Shown piece by piece: positions 29,801 through 36,944 of a DNA stretch of 64,000 nucleotides (position 1 is its first letter; every line of letters begins with the position of its first letter). The notes beneath the pieces were generated by a model. That model searched no databases and was not told the DNA's origin. It saw nothing but the letters and a program-made list of their open reading frames with translations. Source of the stretch: Micromonospora echinaurantiaca. Lineage in GTDB: Bacteria; Actinomycetota; Actinomycetes; Mycobacteriales; Micromonosporaceae. The position numbers were made by a program, and so were the translations under genes. Location: contig NZ_LT607750.1 of assembly GCF_900090235.1 (NCBI RefSeq), forward strand, positions 2,306,501 through 2,370,500, read 5' to 3'.

Positions 29801-30504
29801 CCGGAGCGGACCATCTTGACGAGGCTCTGGAATCTCTTGGCGAACTGGTCAGCCCCGACCGGCGCAGGCTTCTTCCTGGTAATGACAGCGCCCTCGAAGG
29901 CCTTCGGCCCAACCAAGACCGCCACGAGTGCGAGACCAAATACCGTTCCTGCCTGGGGCAGGAGAGCGGTGGCACTCGCATTGAAGCCTTGGTCAGTGAA
30001 CGCCATCGCGGCAAGGGCCTGCACGACGACCCATAACGCTGCGACGACTGCGGCAAGCCCGATGCCGGCGAGCAGCGAGCCCCAGTTCTCCTTCACCCAC
30101 TTCAGGATGCTCAGATGTGCCTGGGTCTGCTCCTGGTAGAGGCCGTCGTCGAACTCCTCCTCCTTGCCTAAACCGAGGTCGTCCGAGATGGAGTCGATGA
30201 AGTTACGCTTTAGTTCCTGGCCGCCGTACTTCCAGGCGTCGTATCGGGCCATCCGAACCCTTTTGCCGGCCACGACGCGCAAGTGTCTCTCGATCATCGA
30301 GTAGACACTCGACTTGCCCGAGCCCCACGGTCCGAAGAGAGCAATGTTGACCGGCGCATGTGCCTTCAGCGCGATCTCGGCAACGCTCTTCGCGATGGCT
30401 TCATGCTCGAGAAGGTCGGTGTAGTCCTCCCCGAGACGGCTGTCTGGGATGAGATCTTCACCGCGCACCACCTCTGTCGGCGGTACAGCCCGTCTTCCCA
30501 ACAT
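26893..30504 (-). CDS. KAP-family P-loop NTPase with very long C-terminal region
   Basis: A 1203-residue protein starting at ATG 30504. The KAP NTPase occupies about 30-430: Walker A GPWGSGKSS (58-66), two membrane helices inserted between Walker A and B (about 141-165 and 184-200), and Walker B LVVFIDELDRC (240-250), followed by FIVAADREVLERAL (sensor-like) and a helical lid. This transmembrane insertion is the family hallmark. Residues about 450-1203 are a chain of charged helices of unknown fold, perhaps a solenoid. KAP proteins are widespread, patchily distributed and occasionally plasmid-borne or linked to phage defence; the role here is unknown. GC content and codon use are clearly lower than the neighbours, suggesting recent transfer. 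No partner gene is adjacent. Confidence 0.9.
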   Translation of the reverse strand: MLGRRAVPPTEVVRGEDLIPDSRLGEDYTDLLEHEAIAKSVAEIALKAHAPVNIALFGPWGSGKSSVYSMIERHLRVVAGKRVRMARYDAWKYGGQELKRNFIDSISDDLGLGKEEEFDDGLYQEQTQAHLSILKWVKENWGSLLAGIGLAAVVAALWVVVQALAAMAFTDQGFNASATALLPQAGTVFGLALVAVLVGPKAFEGAVITRKKPAPVGADQFAKRFQSLVKMVRSGKTERLVVFIDELDRCAPEDVVATLIDLKTFLDQDGCAFIVAADREVLERALRKLPQAKPVREDEPYYATPGAFLDKIFQHQIALPPLRSRALTKFARDLADSRGGVWEELRARSQHTYELAIFALVPVHVRSPRRVKVLLNNYATTVRIAEARDISWLERAHELAVLTVLQTEFPVVAEELRRAPRLLRYLRGDEEAQTIEAREAVRRFSIEAESAKSDPDKAEEAPAGELLVDVGDAHSGHVEQANATLRRHLATYLAKVAAARINDPRPDLLYLQGAAGRETLGDPRLGDVIDFATDTAPDQVVAQFEGQESTTLAIAIPLLVTEGDTATGPGRKFAYEAACKLIEHLDPEHREVVARDAGPSLVAAAKANALSHESLPGALLVACWSDASELVEDILNDLRHEPDLESLFNRFAQLLPLLDDESSLAMIEILAERFDDLPHPLLTALSKAPIKNAEELWHRVRDSVLETLNDLETPEPTPVQPGRPRPTQESTGKGIERLEELIAIATSRSDGERLLSEIFTSAQSVKACGPLRNWALDNADSHIAPMASPVLRARHALLGLHDYPTTNWDAWSPLLPDIPADEDASVSALAADVLTSKILPSIATSNDVAFLRELPALARQVYKLSAIDAANLAEALAITLSAVGWDGADNDDEEATLLWARKDALFNTAVTFLSSGAEARLAEPLVEDLALVPHSLGLTSSVTTNWLKLCEKLPPDSAKSLSDRLDDYELSQGEEAAVLRLKLGVRAVFGGDAPPVDEVARVPAAERATTLLDAWLGLGPTPDEVRSLIGQVTMTAPALGRYCSRLSTDERTRIWVALAEANSTTGLLKAVGQAGVGAAAVEYTRAALKDKTRETERTERVDLLIETRPSADPGVENQVKKAASELAQDLLARNVAGDLRSAARVVVWARGAGYGHVLTLRGKFTEGVSQHNKALSKSLASDLADLGLLAAPKKGALAKLLGR

Positions 30505-30533
30505 GTGCGCCCCCTATGACCCGCGGGGAAACA

Positions 30534-30539
30534 TTAGTA
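30534..30539 (-). promoter_or_regulatory. possible -10 (TACTAA) of the KAP gene
   Basis: On the minus strand TACTAA lies about 30 bases before the ATG, in an AT-rich patch; no convincing -35 is seen. Confidence 0.3.
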
Positions 30540-30628
30540 CAACGGCCTGCTTCCGAGGTGCGCACCACGGGAGCAAAACTGCGAACAATTCGTAACTTCC
30601 GGGCAATTTAGGCGCATAGCCGGATGTG

Positions 30629-30645
30629 GCGCCACGGCGTGGCGC
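30629..30645. terminator. hairpin between GntR gene and KAP gene
   Basis: GCGCCAC-GGC-GTGGCGC, a 7-bp stem with a 3-nt loop, sits in the 224-base gap downstream of the GntR gene on the minus strand. Confidence 0.4.
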
Positions 30646-30728
30646 GTCGCCTAAGCGGTCGGATGGGGGCACCTGTGCCTACAAGGCACTCGCTTCGAGC
30701 CCCTCCGAGCGGCCAGCGTCTGATGCTG

Positions 30729-30944
30729 CTACTCGGCGACGAAGACGCCTACACCTGGCAAGGTCTCCGTAATTCCCTTGATCCGAAGCACCTGCATTGC
30801 GCGGTCGATCACCGGCTCGGTGACCCCGTAGTGCTCGATCAACTCTCGCCGGCTGGGCAGCTTCGACCCGGGCGGGAACTCGCCGGACGCGATGCGTTCG
30901 GCGAGGTCGTCGGCGATCTGCTCGTAGCGGTAACGCGGTGGCAC
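30729..30944 (-). CDS. short GntR-family DNA-binding protein
   Basis: A 71-residue winged-helix protein starting at GTG 30944, six bases after GAGGGG. It consists only of the GntR DNA-binding domain: YRYEQIADDLAERIASGEF, then PPGSKLPSRRELIEHYGVTE, and AMQVLRIKGITETLPGVGVF. No ligand-binding domain follows, so it either acts without an effector or needs a partner. A GTG eight codons earlier (30968) is possible but has no ribosome-binding site. It is divergent from the small ORF/XRE pair, a layout in which such short GntR proteins often regulate the neighbouring genes. GC content returns to the normal level here. Confidence 0.85.
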   Translation of the reverse strand: MPPRYRYEQIADDLAERIASGEFPPGSKLPSRRELIEHYGVTEPVIDRAMQVLRIKGITETLPGVGVFVAE

Positions 30945-30991
30945 TGTCTTCCCCTCGGTTGGCAACACGAGTAGACCACCTACGTCAGCCC

Positions 30992-31016
30992 TTGACTACC
31001 CAACGGTACCTATGGG
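30992..31016. promoter_or_regulatory. possible divergent promoter/operator with TTGACT
   Basis: The 213-base gap between the GntR and small-ORF starts holds TTGACT (30992-30997) and a GGTACC palindrome followed by TATGGG (31005-31016). The spacing does not fit a standard promoter well, so this may be the GntR operator. Confidence 0.25.
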
Positions 31017-31157
31017 ACGTTGCCGAGGAGGTCGATCCCGTCGGTTGGCGCTGTTGGGCCGTCCTCGCCGGCGTGGATGTCCGGCGCATCCCCCGTGATC
31101 GGGCATCCACGCCTCTGCTCGGAGAAGCACGAGCAAGACGGGCTCGGTGGAGGTGGC

Positions 31158-31316
31158 ATGCAGGGCCGGGACGACGAATCGGCGAGCCGGGGTGAGCAGG
31201 TCGAGGCGGCTGAGCGGGAGGCGGCGAAGCGACGCCTGCTGGAACAGGCCGAGGCGGAGCGCGTGCCCGTAAAGGACACCACCCGGGGCGATCCCGGACC
31301 GGCGGTGGCGCAGTGA
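31158..31316 (+). CDS. small charged hypothetical protein, 52 aa
   Basis: A 52-residue frame starting at ATG 31158 after GGTGGAGGTGG. It is highly charged and Ala/Glu/Arg-rich (EQVEAAEREAAKRRLLEQAE) and probably forms one long helix with disordered ends. Its stop overlaps the XRE regulator start by four bases (GTGA), so it is translationally coupled. No function is recognised. Its only support is the ribosome-binding site, the codon usage and the coupled overlap. It could serve as a helper or a leader that sets XRE translation. Confidence 0.6.
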   Translation: MQGRDDESASRGEQVEAAEREAAKRRLLEQAEAERVPVKDTTRGDPGPAVAQ

Positions 31317-32452
31317 CCAGCGATGACCTGCCGATCGGGCGCCGGGTGGCGCGCTGGCGGGTACGGCGGCGGATGACCCAGCAGATGCTCGCCGACCGGC
31401 TGGGCCGGTCGAAGAGCTGGGTGGACAAGATGGAGCGGGGCGTCCGCGCCCTGGACCGGTACCCGGTGATCCAGGAGATCGCCCAGGTGCTGCGGGTCGA
31501 CCCGATGGCCCTGCTCGGCCCGCACCAGCCGCCGGCACCGTCCACCTCACAGGCGCTGGACGGTCTGGACGGGATCCGGGCCGCCCTCGCCCGCTACGAC
31601 AACCCGCCGCCGCAGCCGACCGGCGAGGTGCGGCGGCACATCGAGCACGCCTGGCTGACCTACCAGCACGGGCACTACCCGCAGCTCGTGCGGGTCTTGC
31701 CGGGGCTGCTCGACGCCACGCGGAGCGCAGAGCCGGGGCTACGCGTGCAGGCGTACCGGATCACCTCGTCGCTGCTGGTGAAGCTCGGCGAGGCCGACCT
31801 GGCCTGGCTGGCCGCCGACCGGGCGATGGGTGCGGCGGGCGGCGATCCGGTGCTCTCCGCGGCGGCGGCCGTGTCGGTCGGGGTGGCACTGCGCGCACTG
31901 GGCCGGCACCGGTTGGCCCTCGCCGCGACGCTCGCCGCCGCGGGCCGCCTCGCGCCGGTGCAGGCGCCGGCCGTGCACGGGACGCTGCTGCTCCAGGCCG
32001 CCCTGGCCGCCGCCGGCAGCGGCGACGCCCGCCGGGCGGGGGAGCTGACCGACCGGGCGGCCGGGATCGCCGCCGGAATCCGGGCCGGTGACGACCCGCA
32101 CCGGACCGGCTTCGGTACGGCCGCCGTCGAGCTGGCCCGAGTGGTGGTGGCGGCCGAGCTGGGAGACGACGGCGCGGCGCTGCACAGTCACGGGAGGTTG
32201 ACCCAAATGCCGGGGTGGCGGCGGCAGCCGGCCGAGCACCGGGCCGCCTACCGGGTGGACGTGGCGCGCGCGTACCTGGCGGTCGGTGACCTGCGCGGGG
32301 CGGCCCGCGCGCTGGTCGAGGCCGACGCCGTCGCGCCGGCCGAGGTCCGCTGCCGGCCCCAGGTGCGTAGGGTGATCGCCGAGATCGCCCGGGGCCACCC
32401 GGCGCCGGCCGGCGCGGCGCGCCTGGCCACCCTGGTCGGCCTCACCCGCTGA
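31313..32452 (+). CDS. XRE-family regulator with helical-repeat C-terminal domain
   Basis: A 379-residue protein. The N-terminal helix-turn-helix (about 8-65) shows GRRVARWRVRRRMTQQMLAD, GRSKSWVDKMERGVRALD and VIQEIAQVLRVDP. Residues about 100-375 are all-helical with TPR-like periodicity (Ala/Leu-rich pairs such as EADLAWLAADRAMGAAGG). This architecture is common in actinobacterial one-component regulators, which are often linked to antibiotic or development genes; the ligand is unknown. It starts at GTG 31313 within the stop codon of the preceding small ORF. It ends 49 bases before the convergent cyclase gene. Confidence 0.9.
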   Translation: MTSDDLPIGRRVARWRVRRRMTQQMLADRLGRSKSWVDKMERGVRALDRYPVIQEIAQVLRVDPMALLGPHQPPAPSTSQALDGLDGIRAALARYDNPPPQPTGEVRRHIEHAWLTYQHGHYPQLVRVLPGLLDATRSAEPGLRVQAYRITSSLLVKLGEADLAWLAADRAMGAAGGDPVLSAAAAVSVGVALRALGRHRLALAATLAAAGRLAPVQAPAVHGTLLLQAALAAAGSGDARRAGELTDRAAGIAAGIRAGDDPHRTGFGTAAVELARVVVAAELGDDGAALHSHGRLTQMPGWRRQPAEHRAAYRVDVARAYLAVGDLRGAARALVEADAVAPAEVRCRPQVRRVIAEIARGHPAPAGAARLATLVGLTR

Positions 32453-32501
32453 CCGGAGACCGAGGCACGAACTCTGGCCGGCTCTGAAGGGGTACGTCAG
32501 G

Positions 32502-33449
32502 TCAGAAGGTGGCGATCGGGTTGACCGGGCTGCCGGACGTACCGGCGAAGCGGACCGGCGCGACCCCGAGGTGGAAGTCCCACTGGCCGAGCTCGGCGGC
32601 CGTCGTCGCGCACCCCTCCAGGTCGCAGTTGTCGAGCAGCCACAGACCCATCGCGACGAGGCTCACGGCGTGCACCGGCATCAGCACGTCGTCGTACCCC
32701 GACGGCTGAACGTCCTGCGGGGTGTCAGCGCCGATCAGCGCGACCTCCCGTTGATGCAGCCACGGCAGGCAGGACGCGTGCCAGCCGGCCTGCGTGAAAC
32801 CGCTGGTCGCACCGGACTCGTGCCGGAAGCGGCCATAGCCGGTCCGCAGCAGTACCGCGTCGCCGGGTCGCACCCGCACACCCTGGCGTCGCTCGGCCTG
32901 CTCCAGGTCGTCGGGAAACACGCCCTGCCCCGGTTCCAGCCACGGCACGTCACGGACCCGCGCGATGTCCAGCAGGACCCCACGGGTGACGATCCCGTTC
33001 GCCGCCGCCGTGACGGCCGCCCACCCCGATCCGGTGGCGGCGTCGACCAGCGAGTGCGACCGCCCGTTGTACATCGTGCCGTCCCAGAAGATGTGGCACG
33101 GCGAGTCGAGGTGGGTGACGGTGTTGCCGTGGAACGTGATGCCCAGCCGCTCGGACGAGAAGCCCCAGCGCCGGTCGGCGTGGAAGGCGGGCGGCATGTT
33201 CTCGGCACCCGGCATGTCGGCGGCGCAGGGGCACGTCGTCGTCGACCGCTCCATCTCGTCCGCAACCTCCCACGCGCACGACACGCTCCTGCCGTGGCGT
33301 ACGGCCCGCGCCGCCGCCAGCCGGACGTCGTCGGTGATGTGGTTGAGCGTCCCGAGTTCGTCGTCGTCGCCCCAGCGTCCCCAGTTCGACAGCGTGTCGA
33401 AGTACCCGAGCACGTCGTCCTGTGTCGGCGTCGGTCGCTCTGCCGTCAT
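32502..33449 (-). CDS. cyclase-family (kynurenine-formamidase-like) metal hydrolase
   Basis: A 315-residue member of the cyclase superfamily. The metal-binding signature is HGNTVTHLDSPCHIFWDG (H-x-x-T-x-x-H-x-D-x-P-x-H), with a second part at HAVSLVAMGLWLLDNCDLE. Members hydrolyse amides or isatin, for example isatin hydrolase and arylformamidase; the substrate here is open. The start is ATG 33449, since a GGAGGAG lies 11 bases before it and inside the alternative GTG start at 33473. It is followed on the same strand (upstream) by the GNAT gene, though with a gap. It converges on the XRE gene. Confidence 0.85.
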   Translation of the reverse strand: MTAERPTPTQDDVLGYFDTLSNWGRWGDDDELGTLNHITDDVRLAAARAVRHGRSVSCAWEVADEMERSTTTCPCAADMPGAENMPPAFHADRRWGFSSERLGITFHGNTVTHLDSPCHIFWDGTMYNGRSHSLVDAATGSGWAAVTAAANGIVTRGVLLDIARVRDVPWLEPGQGVFPDDLEQAERRQGVRVRPGDAVLLRTGYGRFRHESGATSGFTQAGWHASCLPWLHQREVALIGADTPQDVQPSGYDDVLMPVHAVSLVAMGLWLLDNCDLEGCATTAAELGQWDFHLGVAPVRFAGTSGSPVNPIATF

Positions 33450-33527
33450 CCCAGCATCGACTCCTCCGGTCACGCGGTTCGCGGCGCCGCAGGTAGGCTA
33501 TCCCGCCCTCCCGGGAGGACCGCCCGG

Positions 33528-34067
33528 TTACGGCTTCCAGTCGCGCCGGAGCAGGCCGTAGAGCACGAAGTCGGCGAAGCCGTCGCCGTCGTACTCGCGC
33601 TCCCGCTGGGTGCCCTCGTGCGTGAAGCCGCACGCCTCGGCGGTCCGCCGCATGGCCGTGTTGCTGGCCAGCGTCTCCAGTTCCAGGCGGCGCAGGTTGC
33701 GGTTGCGGAAGCCGTACCGGCAGAGCAGCTGGATCACCTCGGTCCCGTACCCCTGGCCGCGCGCCTCGGGGACCAGCGCGATGCCGAGGTGGCCGTACCC
33801 GTTGAAGGTGTTGATCCCCCACAGCACGCCGCGGCCCAGGAACGTGCCGTCGGCCACGGTCTCGGCCAGCAGCAGCACCGGGCTCTGGCCGTCGGGCGGC
33901 TCGATGACCTGCCTCTCCAGGAAGGCCCGGAGCTGGCCGACGTGGCGCGGCAGGAACGGCTCGCCGTCGGTGATCAGGTGCAGCTCGGGATCGTTCTTCA
34001 GCCGGAACAGGTTCGGCGCGTCGTCGGGCGTGGGTGGGCGCAGTCGCACCCGTTCGGTGGCGAACAC
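33528..34067 (-). CDS. GNAT acetyltransferase (RimJ/RimL-like)
   Basis: A 179-residue GNAT protein starting at GTG 34067. It begins ERVRLRPPTPDDAPNLFRL, typical of the RimJ/RimL subgroup that acetylates N-termini or small amines. The acetyl-CoA site is LVPEARGQGYGTEVIQLL (Q/R-x-x-G-x-G/A), followed by RRLELETLASNTAMRRTAEAC and GFTHEGTQREREYDGDGFAD, the usual end motif. It is a cytoplasmic monomer-type enzyme. The acceptor is unknown. It sits between the cyclase and the reductase genes, all on the minus strand, but gaps of 53-80 bases make a shared operon uncertain. Confidence 0.9.
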   Translation of the reverse strand: MFATERVRLRPPTPDDAPNLFRLKNDPELHLITDGEPFLPRHVGQLRAFLERQVIEPPDGQSPVLLLAETVADGTFLGRGVLWGINTFNGYGHLGIALVPEARGQGYGTEVIQLLCRYGFRNRNLRRLELETLASNTAMRRTAEACGFTHEGTQREREYDGDGFADFVLYGLLRRDWKP

Positions 34068-34119
34068 CGCCCGACGCTAACAGCCGGCCCGGTGATCATC
34101 GACCGGGTTATTTCCAGCG

Positions 34120-35097
34120 TCACATGGTGACGACGATCTTTCCGGCGGGGTGGCCGTCCCGGAGGTGCCGGATCGCGTCCGCCGCTTCGGCCAGGGGGTA
34201 GGTGCGGTCGACCGCCGGGGTGAGCGCGCCGGACTCGATGAGCGTCCTCAACTCGGCCAGGTCCTCGGCGCGCTCCACGGCGCTGACGCTGCGCAGCCGT
34301 TGGCCGACGAACAGGGACAGCAGCGGCGCGCGGACCATCTGCCGGTCGTAGCCGCTGAGCACCGGGCCCTTGGTGTACGAGCCGCCCACCAGCGCCAGCG
34401 TCCCGCGTGGGGTGAGGGCGCGGCGCAGCAGCGAGAACGGCCGGTCGCCGCCGGTGTCGATGACCACGTCGTGGACCGGGCCGTCGCGGTCGACCTCCTC
34501 GCTGGTGTAGTCGAGGACGTCGTCGGCGCCGAGGGAGCGGACGAACTCGGCTCTGGCCGGTGCGCAGACGGCGGTGACCGTCGCCCCGTACGCCTTGGCG
34601 ATCTGCACGGCGTGGGAGCCGACGCCGCCGGACGCGCCGATGACCAGCACCCGGTGCCCGGCGCGGACCTGGCCGCTGTCGCGGACCGCGCGCAGCGCGG
34701 TCATCCCGGAGACCGGGGCGGCGGCGGCCTGCGCGAACGACACGTTGCCCGGCTTGTGGGCCAGTCGCCGCTGCGGTGCGCTCGCGAACTCGGCGTACGA
34801 GCCGCGCAGGCAGGTGCCGAACACCTCGTCGCCCGGCCGGAACCGGGTCACCCGGGCACCGACCGCGGCCACCACGCCGGCCAGGTCCCGGCCGAGCACC
34901 GGCACCCGGGGCCGGCGCAACCCGCTGGCCAGCCGCGCCAGGTAGGGGCGGCCGGCCATGAAGATCCAGACGCCGGGGTCGACCGCGGCCGCGCGGACCT
35001 GCACGAGGACGTCGTTGTCGCCGATGGCCGGCTGGTCGATGTCGCGGAGCTGGAGCACGTCTGCCGGGCCGTAGGTGTGGTGGACGATGGCCTTCAC
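34120..35097 (-). CDS. zinc-independent quinone-oxidoreductase-like MDR reductase
   Basis: A 325-residue medium-chain reductase starting at GTG 35097. The GroES-like part holds HTYGPADVLQLRDIDQPAIG and VPVLGRDLAGVVAAVG; the NAD(P)H fold has VLVIGASGGVGSHAVQIAKAYGA. Zinc-ligand Cys/His residues are absent, so it belongs to the quinone oxidoreductase side of the family. Its start overlaps the stop of the HTH gene by four bases (GTGA), making it the third gene of a tightly coupled operon with the membrane protein and HTH gene. The substrate is unknown; it may act on an electrophile sensed by the regulator. Confidence 0.9.
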   Translation of the reverse strand: MKAIVHHTYGPADVLQLRDIDQPAIGDNDVLVQVRAAAVDPGVWIFMAGRPYLARLASGLRRPRVPVLGRDLAGVVAAVGARVTRFRPGDEVFGTCLRGSYAEFASAPQRRLAHKPGNVSFAQAAAAPVSGMTALRAVRDSGQVRAGHRVLVIGASGGVGSHAVQIAKAYGATVTAVCAPARAEFVRSLGADDVLDYTSEEVDRDGPVHDVVIDTGGDRPFSLLRRALTPRGTLALVGGSYTKGPVLSGYDRQMVRAPLLSLFVGQRLRSVSAVERAEDLAELRTLIESGALTPAVDRTYPLAEAADAIRHLRDGHPAGKIVVTM

Positions 35098-35318
35098 GGT
35101 GCCGCCTCCTCGGGGTACTGGAACACGTCGTCGAGCCGCGCGCCGAACACGCGGGCGATCCGGAACGCCATCTCCAGCGAGGGGGAGTAGCGGCCCTGTT
35201 CGATGGCGATGACGGTCTGCCGGGTCACGCCGATCCGGTCGGCGAGCTCGGCCTGGGTCATCTCGTCGTGCGCGAAGCGCAGCGCGCGGATGTTGTTGGT
35301 GACGCGGGTCGGCTTCAC
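35094..35318 (-). CDS. XRE/Cro-type DNA-binding protein, 74 aa
   Basis: A 74-residue protein, almost entirely one helix-turn-helix: IRALRFAHDEMTQAELADRI, GVTRQTVIAIEQGRYSPSLE and MAFRIARVFGARLDDVFQYP. This matches the small transcriptional regulators paired with a membrane protein, as here. The start is GTG 35318, overlapping the stop of the membrane protein gene by four bases; its stop overlaps the reductase start in the same way. Palindromic and repeated TTGACAC elements over the operon promoter are its likely operators, giving autoregulation. Function by homology, operator link by inference. Confidence 0.9.
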   Translation of the reverse strand: MKPTRVTNNIRALRFAHDEMTQAELADRIGVTRQTVIAIEQGRYSPSLEMAFRIARVFGARLDDVFQYPEEAAP

Positions 35319-35743
35319 CACTGCGGGACACCCCGGCGGTAGACGATCACCTTCGCCAGGGAGCCGACCACCGCCGACAGGACGAAGCACAGGTAGATGA
35401 CGTTGCCGATCCAGAACCAGTCCCACTCGGCCAGCGCCATGAGCAGCGCCGACACCGCGCCGATGATGACGAACGCCTGGCCGACGTGGTCGCCGAGCCG
35501 CCCGATCTCCCGGTCGCGTACGTCCTTGACCCGGGACGCCCGCGGGTTCACCACGCCGATGGCGATCTCGGCCACGATGCTCGCGACGATGGCGCCGCCG
35601 ATCGTCCACAGCAGAACGCCGGCGTAGTGGGTGGCGGCGAGTGGCCCGCCGTCGACCCGGCTCAGGACGACGATGGCGTAGACGGCGTACCCGACCGCGC
35701 TGACGACCAGCATGATCCAGGCGCGTTTCTCCTCGTGCGTCAT
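35315..35743 (-). CDS. four-helix membrane protein coupled to the HTH gene
   Basis: A 142-residue protein with four membrane helices at about 8-28, 43-65, 92-112 and 118-138. It starts at ATG 35743, after GGGGAGGCGG, and begins MTHEEKRAWIMLVVSAVGYA. The loop between helices two and three is charged (NPRASRVKDVRDREIGRLGD). Small membrane proteins in this position next to XRE regulators are common in bacteria and may sense stress or sequester the regulator, but no function is established. It is the first gene of the three-gene operon. An extension to an earlier start (35776) would include the ribosome-binding site and is unlikely. Confidence 0.85.
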   Translation of the reverse strand: MTHEEKRAWIMLVVSAVGYAVYAIVVLSRVDGGPLAATHYAGVLLWTIGGAIVASIVAEIAIGVVNPRASRVKDVRDREIGRLGDHVGQAFVIIGAVSALLMALAEWDWFWIGNVIYLCFVLSAVVGSLAKVIVYRRGVPQW

Positions 35744-35752
35744 GACCGCCTC

Positions 35753-35827
35753 CCCGATGTAAAGAATCCTTGACACGGTTCAGAGTAAGGCGTTCTTGAC
35801 ACCGTGTCTAGAAACTTTTACATCGGG
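35753..35827 (-). promoter_or_regulatory. promoter and operators of the membrane protein-HTH-reductase operon
   Basis: On the minus strand, TAGACA (35810-35805) and TACTCT (35787-35782) are 17 bases apart, a good promoter. A perfect palindrome GACACGGTGTC (35798-35808) overlaps the -35, and a second TTGACAC copy lies 26 bp away (35770-35776) downstream. An outer 11-bp inverted repeat, CCCGATGTAAA (35753-35763) and TTTACATCGGG (35817-35827), encloses the whole promoter, its inner arm touching the ribosome-binding site. Confidence 0.7.
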
Positions 35828-35855
35828 TTGTGGCGGGTGACGATCACGACGGGCG

Positions 35856-36863
35856 TCAGCGGCGGGTCGCGAGGACCACGCCGGTCAGGCAGAGTGCGCC
35901 GCCGAGCAGGGCGAGCGGCGCCGGTACCTCGCCCAGCAGCGTCCACGACAGCAGCACGGTCACCGGCGGCGCCAGGTAGGTGGCGGCGGTGGTGCGACCG
36001 GCGGTCCAGCGGGACAGCACGTAACCCCAGGTGAGGAAGCCGACAGCGGTCGGGAAGACGCCCAGGTAGAGCATGCCCAGGGTGGCCGACAGCGGGGCAG
36101 TGGCGAGCTCCGCGAGGAGCGCGGGCGTGAACGGCAGCAGGGCCGCCGTCCCGGCCAGCGCGCCGAGCCAGGTCATCGTCACCGCGTCCACCCGCGCCAG
36201 CAGGCGCTTCTGCAGCAGTACGCCGAAGGCGTACAGCACGGCGGAGAGCACCGCCAGCGCGACGCCGACCTTGTCGGCGTGCCCGGTGAAGCCACCGGCC
36301 GCGATCAGGGCGACGCCCGCGAAGGCGACCGCCACCCCGACGCCGAGCCGGCCGGTGAGCCGCTCGCCCAGGACGGCGACCGCGGCCACCGCGACGAGGA
36401 TGGGCGCGATCGCCACCAGCAGCGCCGCCGTGCCGGCGTCGACCAGCCGCTCGGCGGCGTTGAGCGCCACGTTGTACCCGCCGAACCAGGCCACGCCCCA
36501 CAGCGCGATCAGCCCCAGGGTGCCGCCCCGGGGCAGCCCGGCCCGGCGGCCCGACCCCGGCGCGGCGTGCGGCGCCCGCCGGCGTCGGACGCCGGCGGTG
36601 AGGGCCACGAACGTGCTCAGCGCCACGGACGCCGCCGCCATCCGGCCCAGCGCCATCGCACCGGGGGAGTAGTCGTGCCCGGCGAAGCGGATGCCGACGA
36701 ACGCCGACGCCCACAGGAACACCGTGGTTCCGGCGGCGGCCACGGTCGGCCAGGACCGGGGCCGCGGGGACGCCGGCGCGCGGGTGGGTGCCTCCCCGAC
36801 CGCCGAAGGTTGGGCGTCGGAGCTGCTCGGGGCGGCGAGGCTGGCGGTGCGCGCACTGGTCAT
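35856..36863 (-). CDS. DMT-family (EamA/RhaT) transporter
   Basis: A 335-residue membrane protein with ten predicted helices in two EamA repeats, after a Ser/Ala/Pro-rich N-terminus of about 50 residues. Typical features: FLWASAFVGIRFAGHDYSPG in helix one, PILVAVAAVAVLGERLTGRLG closing the first repeat and TYLAPPVTVLLSWTLLGEVP closing the second, each with the conserved Pro-x-x-x-x-x-x-x-x-Gly-Glu pattern. Members export metabolites or amino acids. The start at ATG 36863 is chosen because it precedes the LysR-type intergenic motif; the extension to 36914 would remove that region. Divergent from the LysR gene, which probably regulates it. Confidence 0.9.
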   Translation of the reverse strand: MTSARTASLAAPSSSDAQPSAVGEAPTRAPASPRPRSWPTVAAAGTTVFLWASAFVGIRFAGHDYSPGAMALGRMAAASVALSTFVALTAGVRRRRAPHAAPGSGRRAGLPRGGTLGLIALWGVAWFGGYNVALNAAERLVDAGTAALLVAIAPILVAVAAVAVLGERLTGRLGVGVAVAFAGVALIAAGGFTGHADKVGVALAVLSAVLYAFGVLLQKRLLARVDAVTMTWLGALAGTAALLPFTPALLAELATAPLSATLGMLYLGVFPTAVGFLTWGYVLSRWTAGRTTAATYLAPPVTVLLSWTLLGEVPAPLALLGGALCLTGVVLATRR

Positions 36864-36899
36864 ACGGCGATTCTGGCGCGGCCGACTGTGCAGCACCAG

Positions 36900-36922
36900 T
36901 GAATCTCCCTTCACAACGATTC
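36900..36922. promoter_or_regulatory. LysR-type operator between divergent genes
   Basis: TGAA-N6-TTCA (36900-36913, fitting T-N11-A) overlaps GAATC-N12-GATTC (36901-36922), 23 bases before the LysR start and 36 before the transporter start. This is the usual position of a LysR activator/repressor site. Confidence 0.5.
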
Positions 36923-36944
36923 AGTCGTGCTTTATGGTCGTCCC

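Noticed and set aside
26893..30620. complete integrative element around the KAP gene
   Set aside because: No integrase, transposase, tRNA end or flanking direct repeat was found; only the composition suggests transfer.
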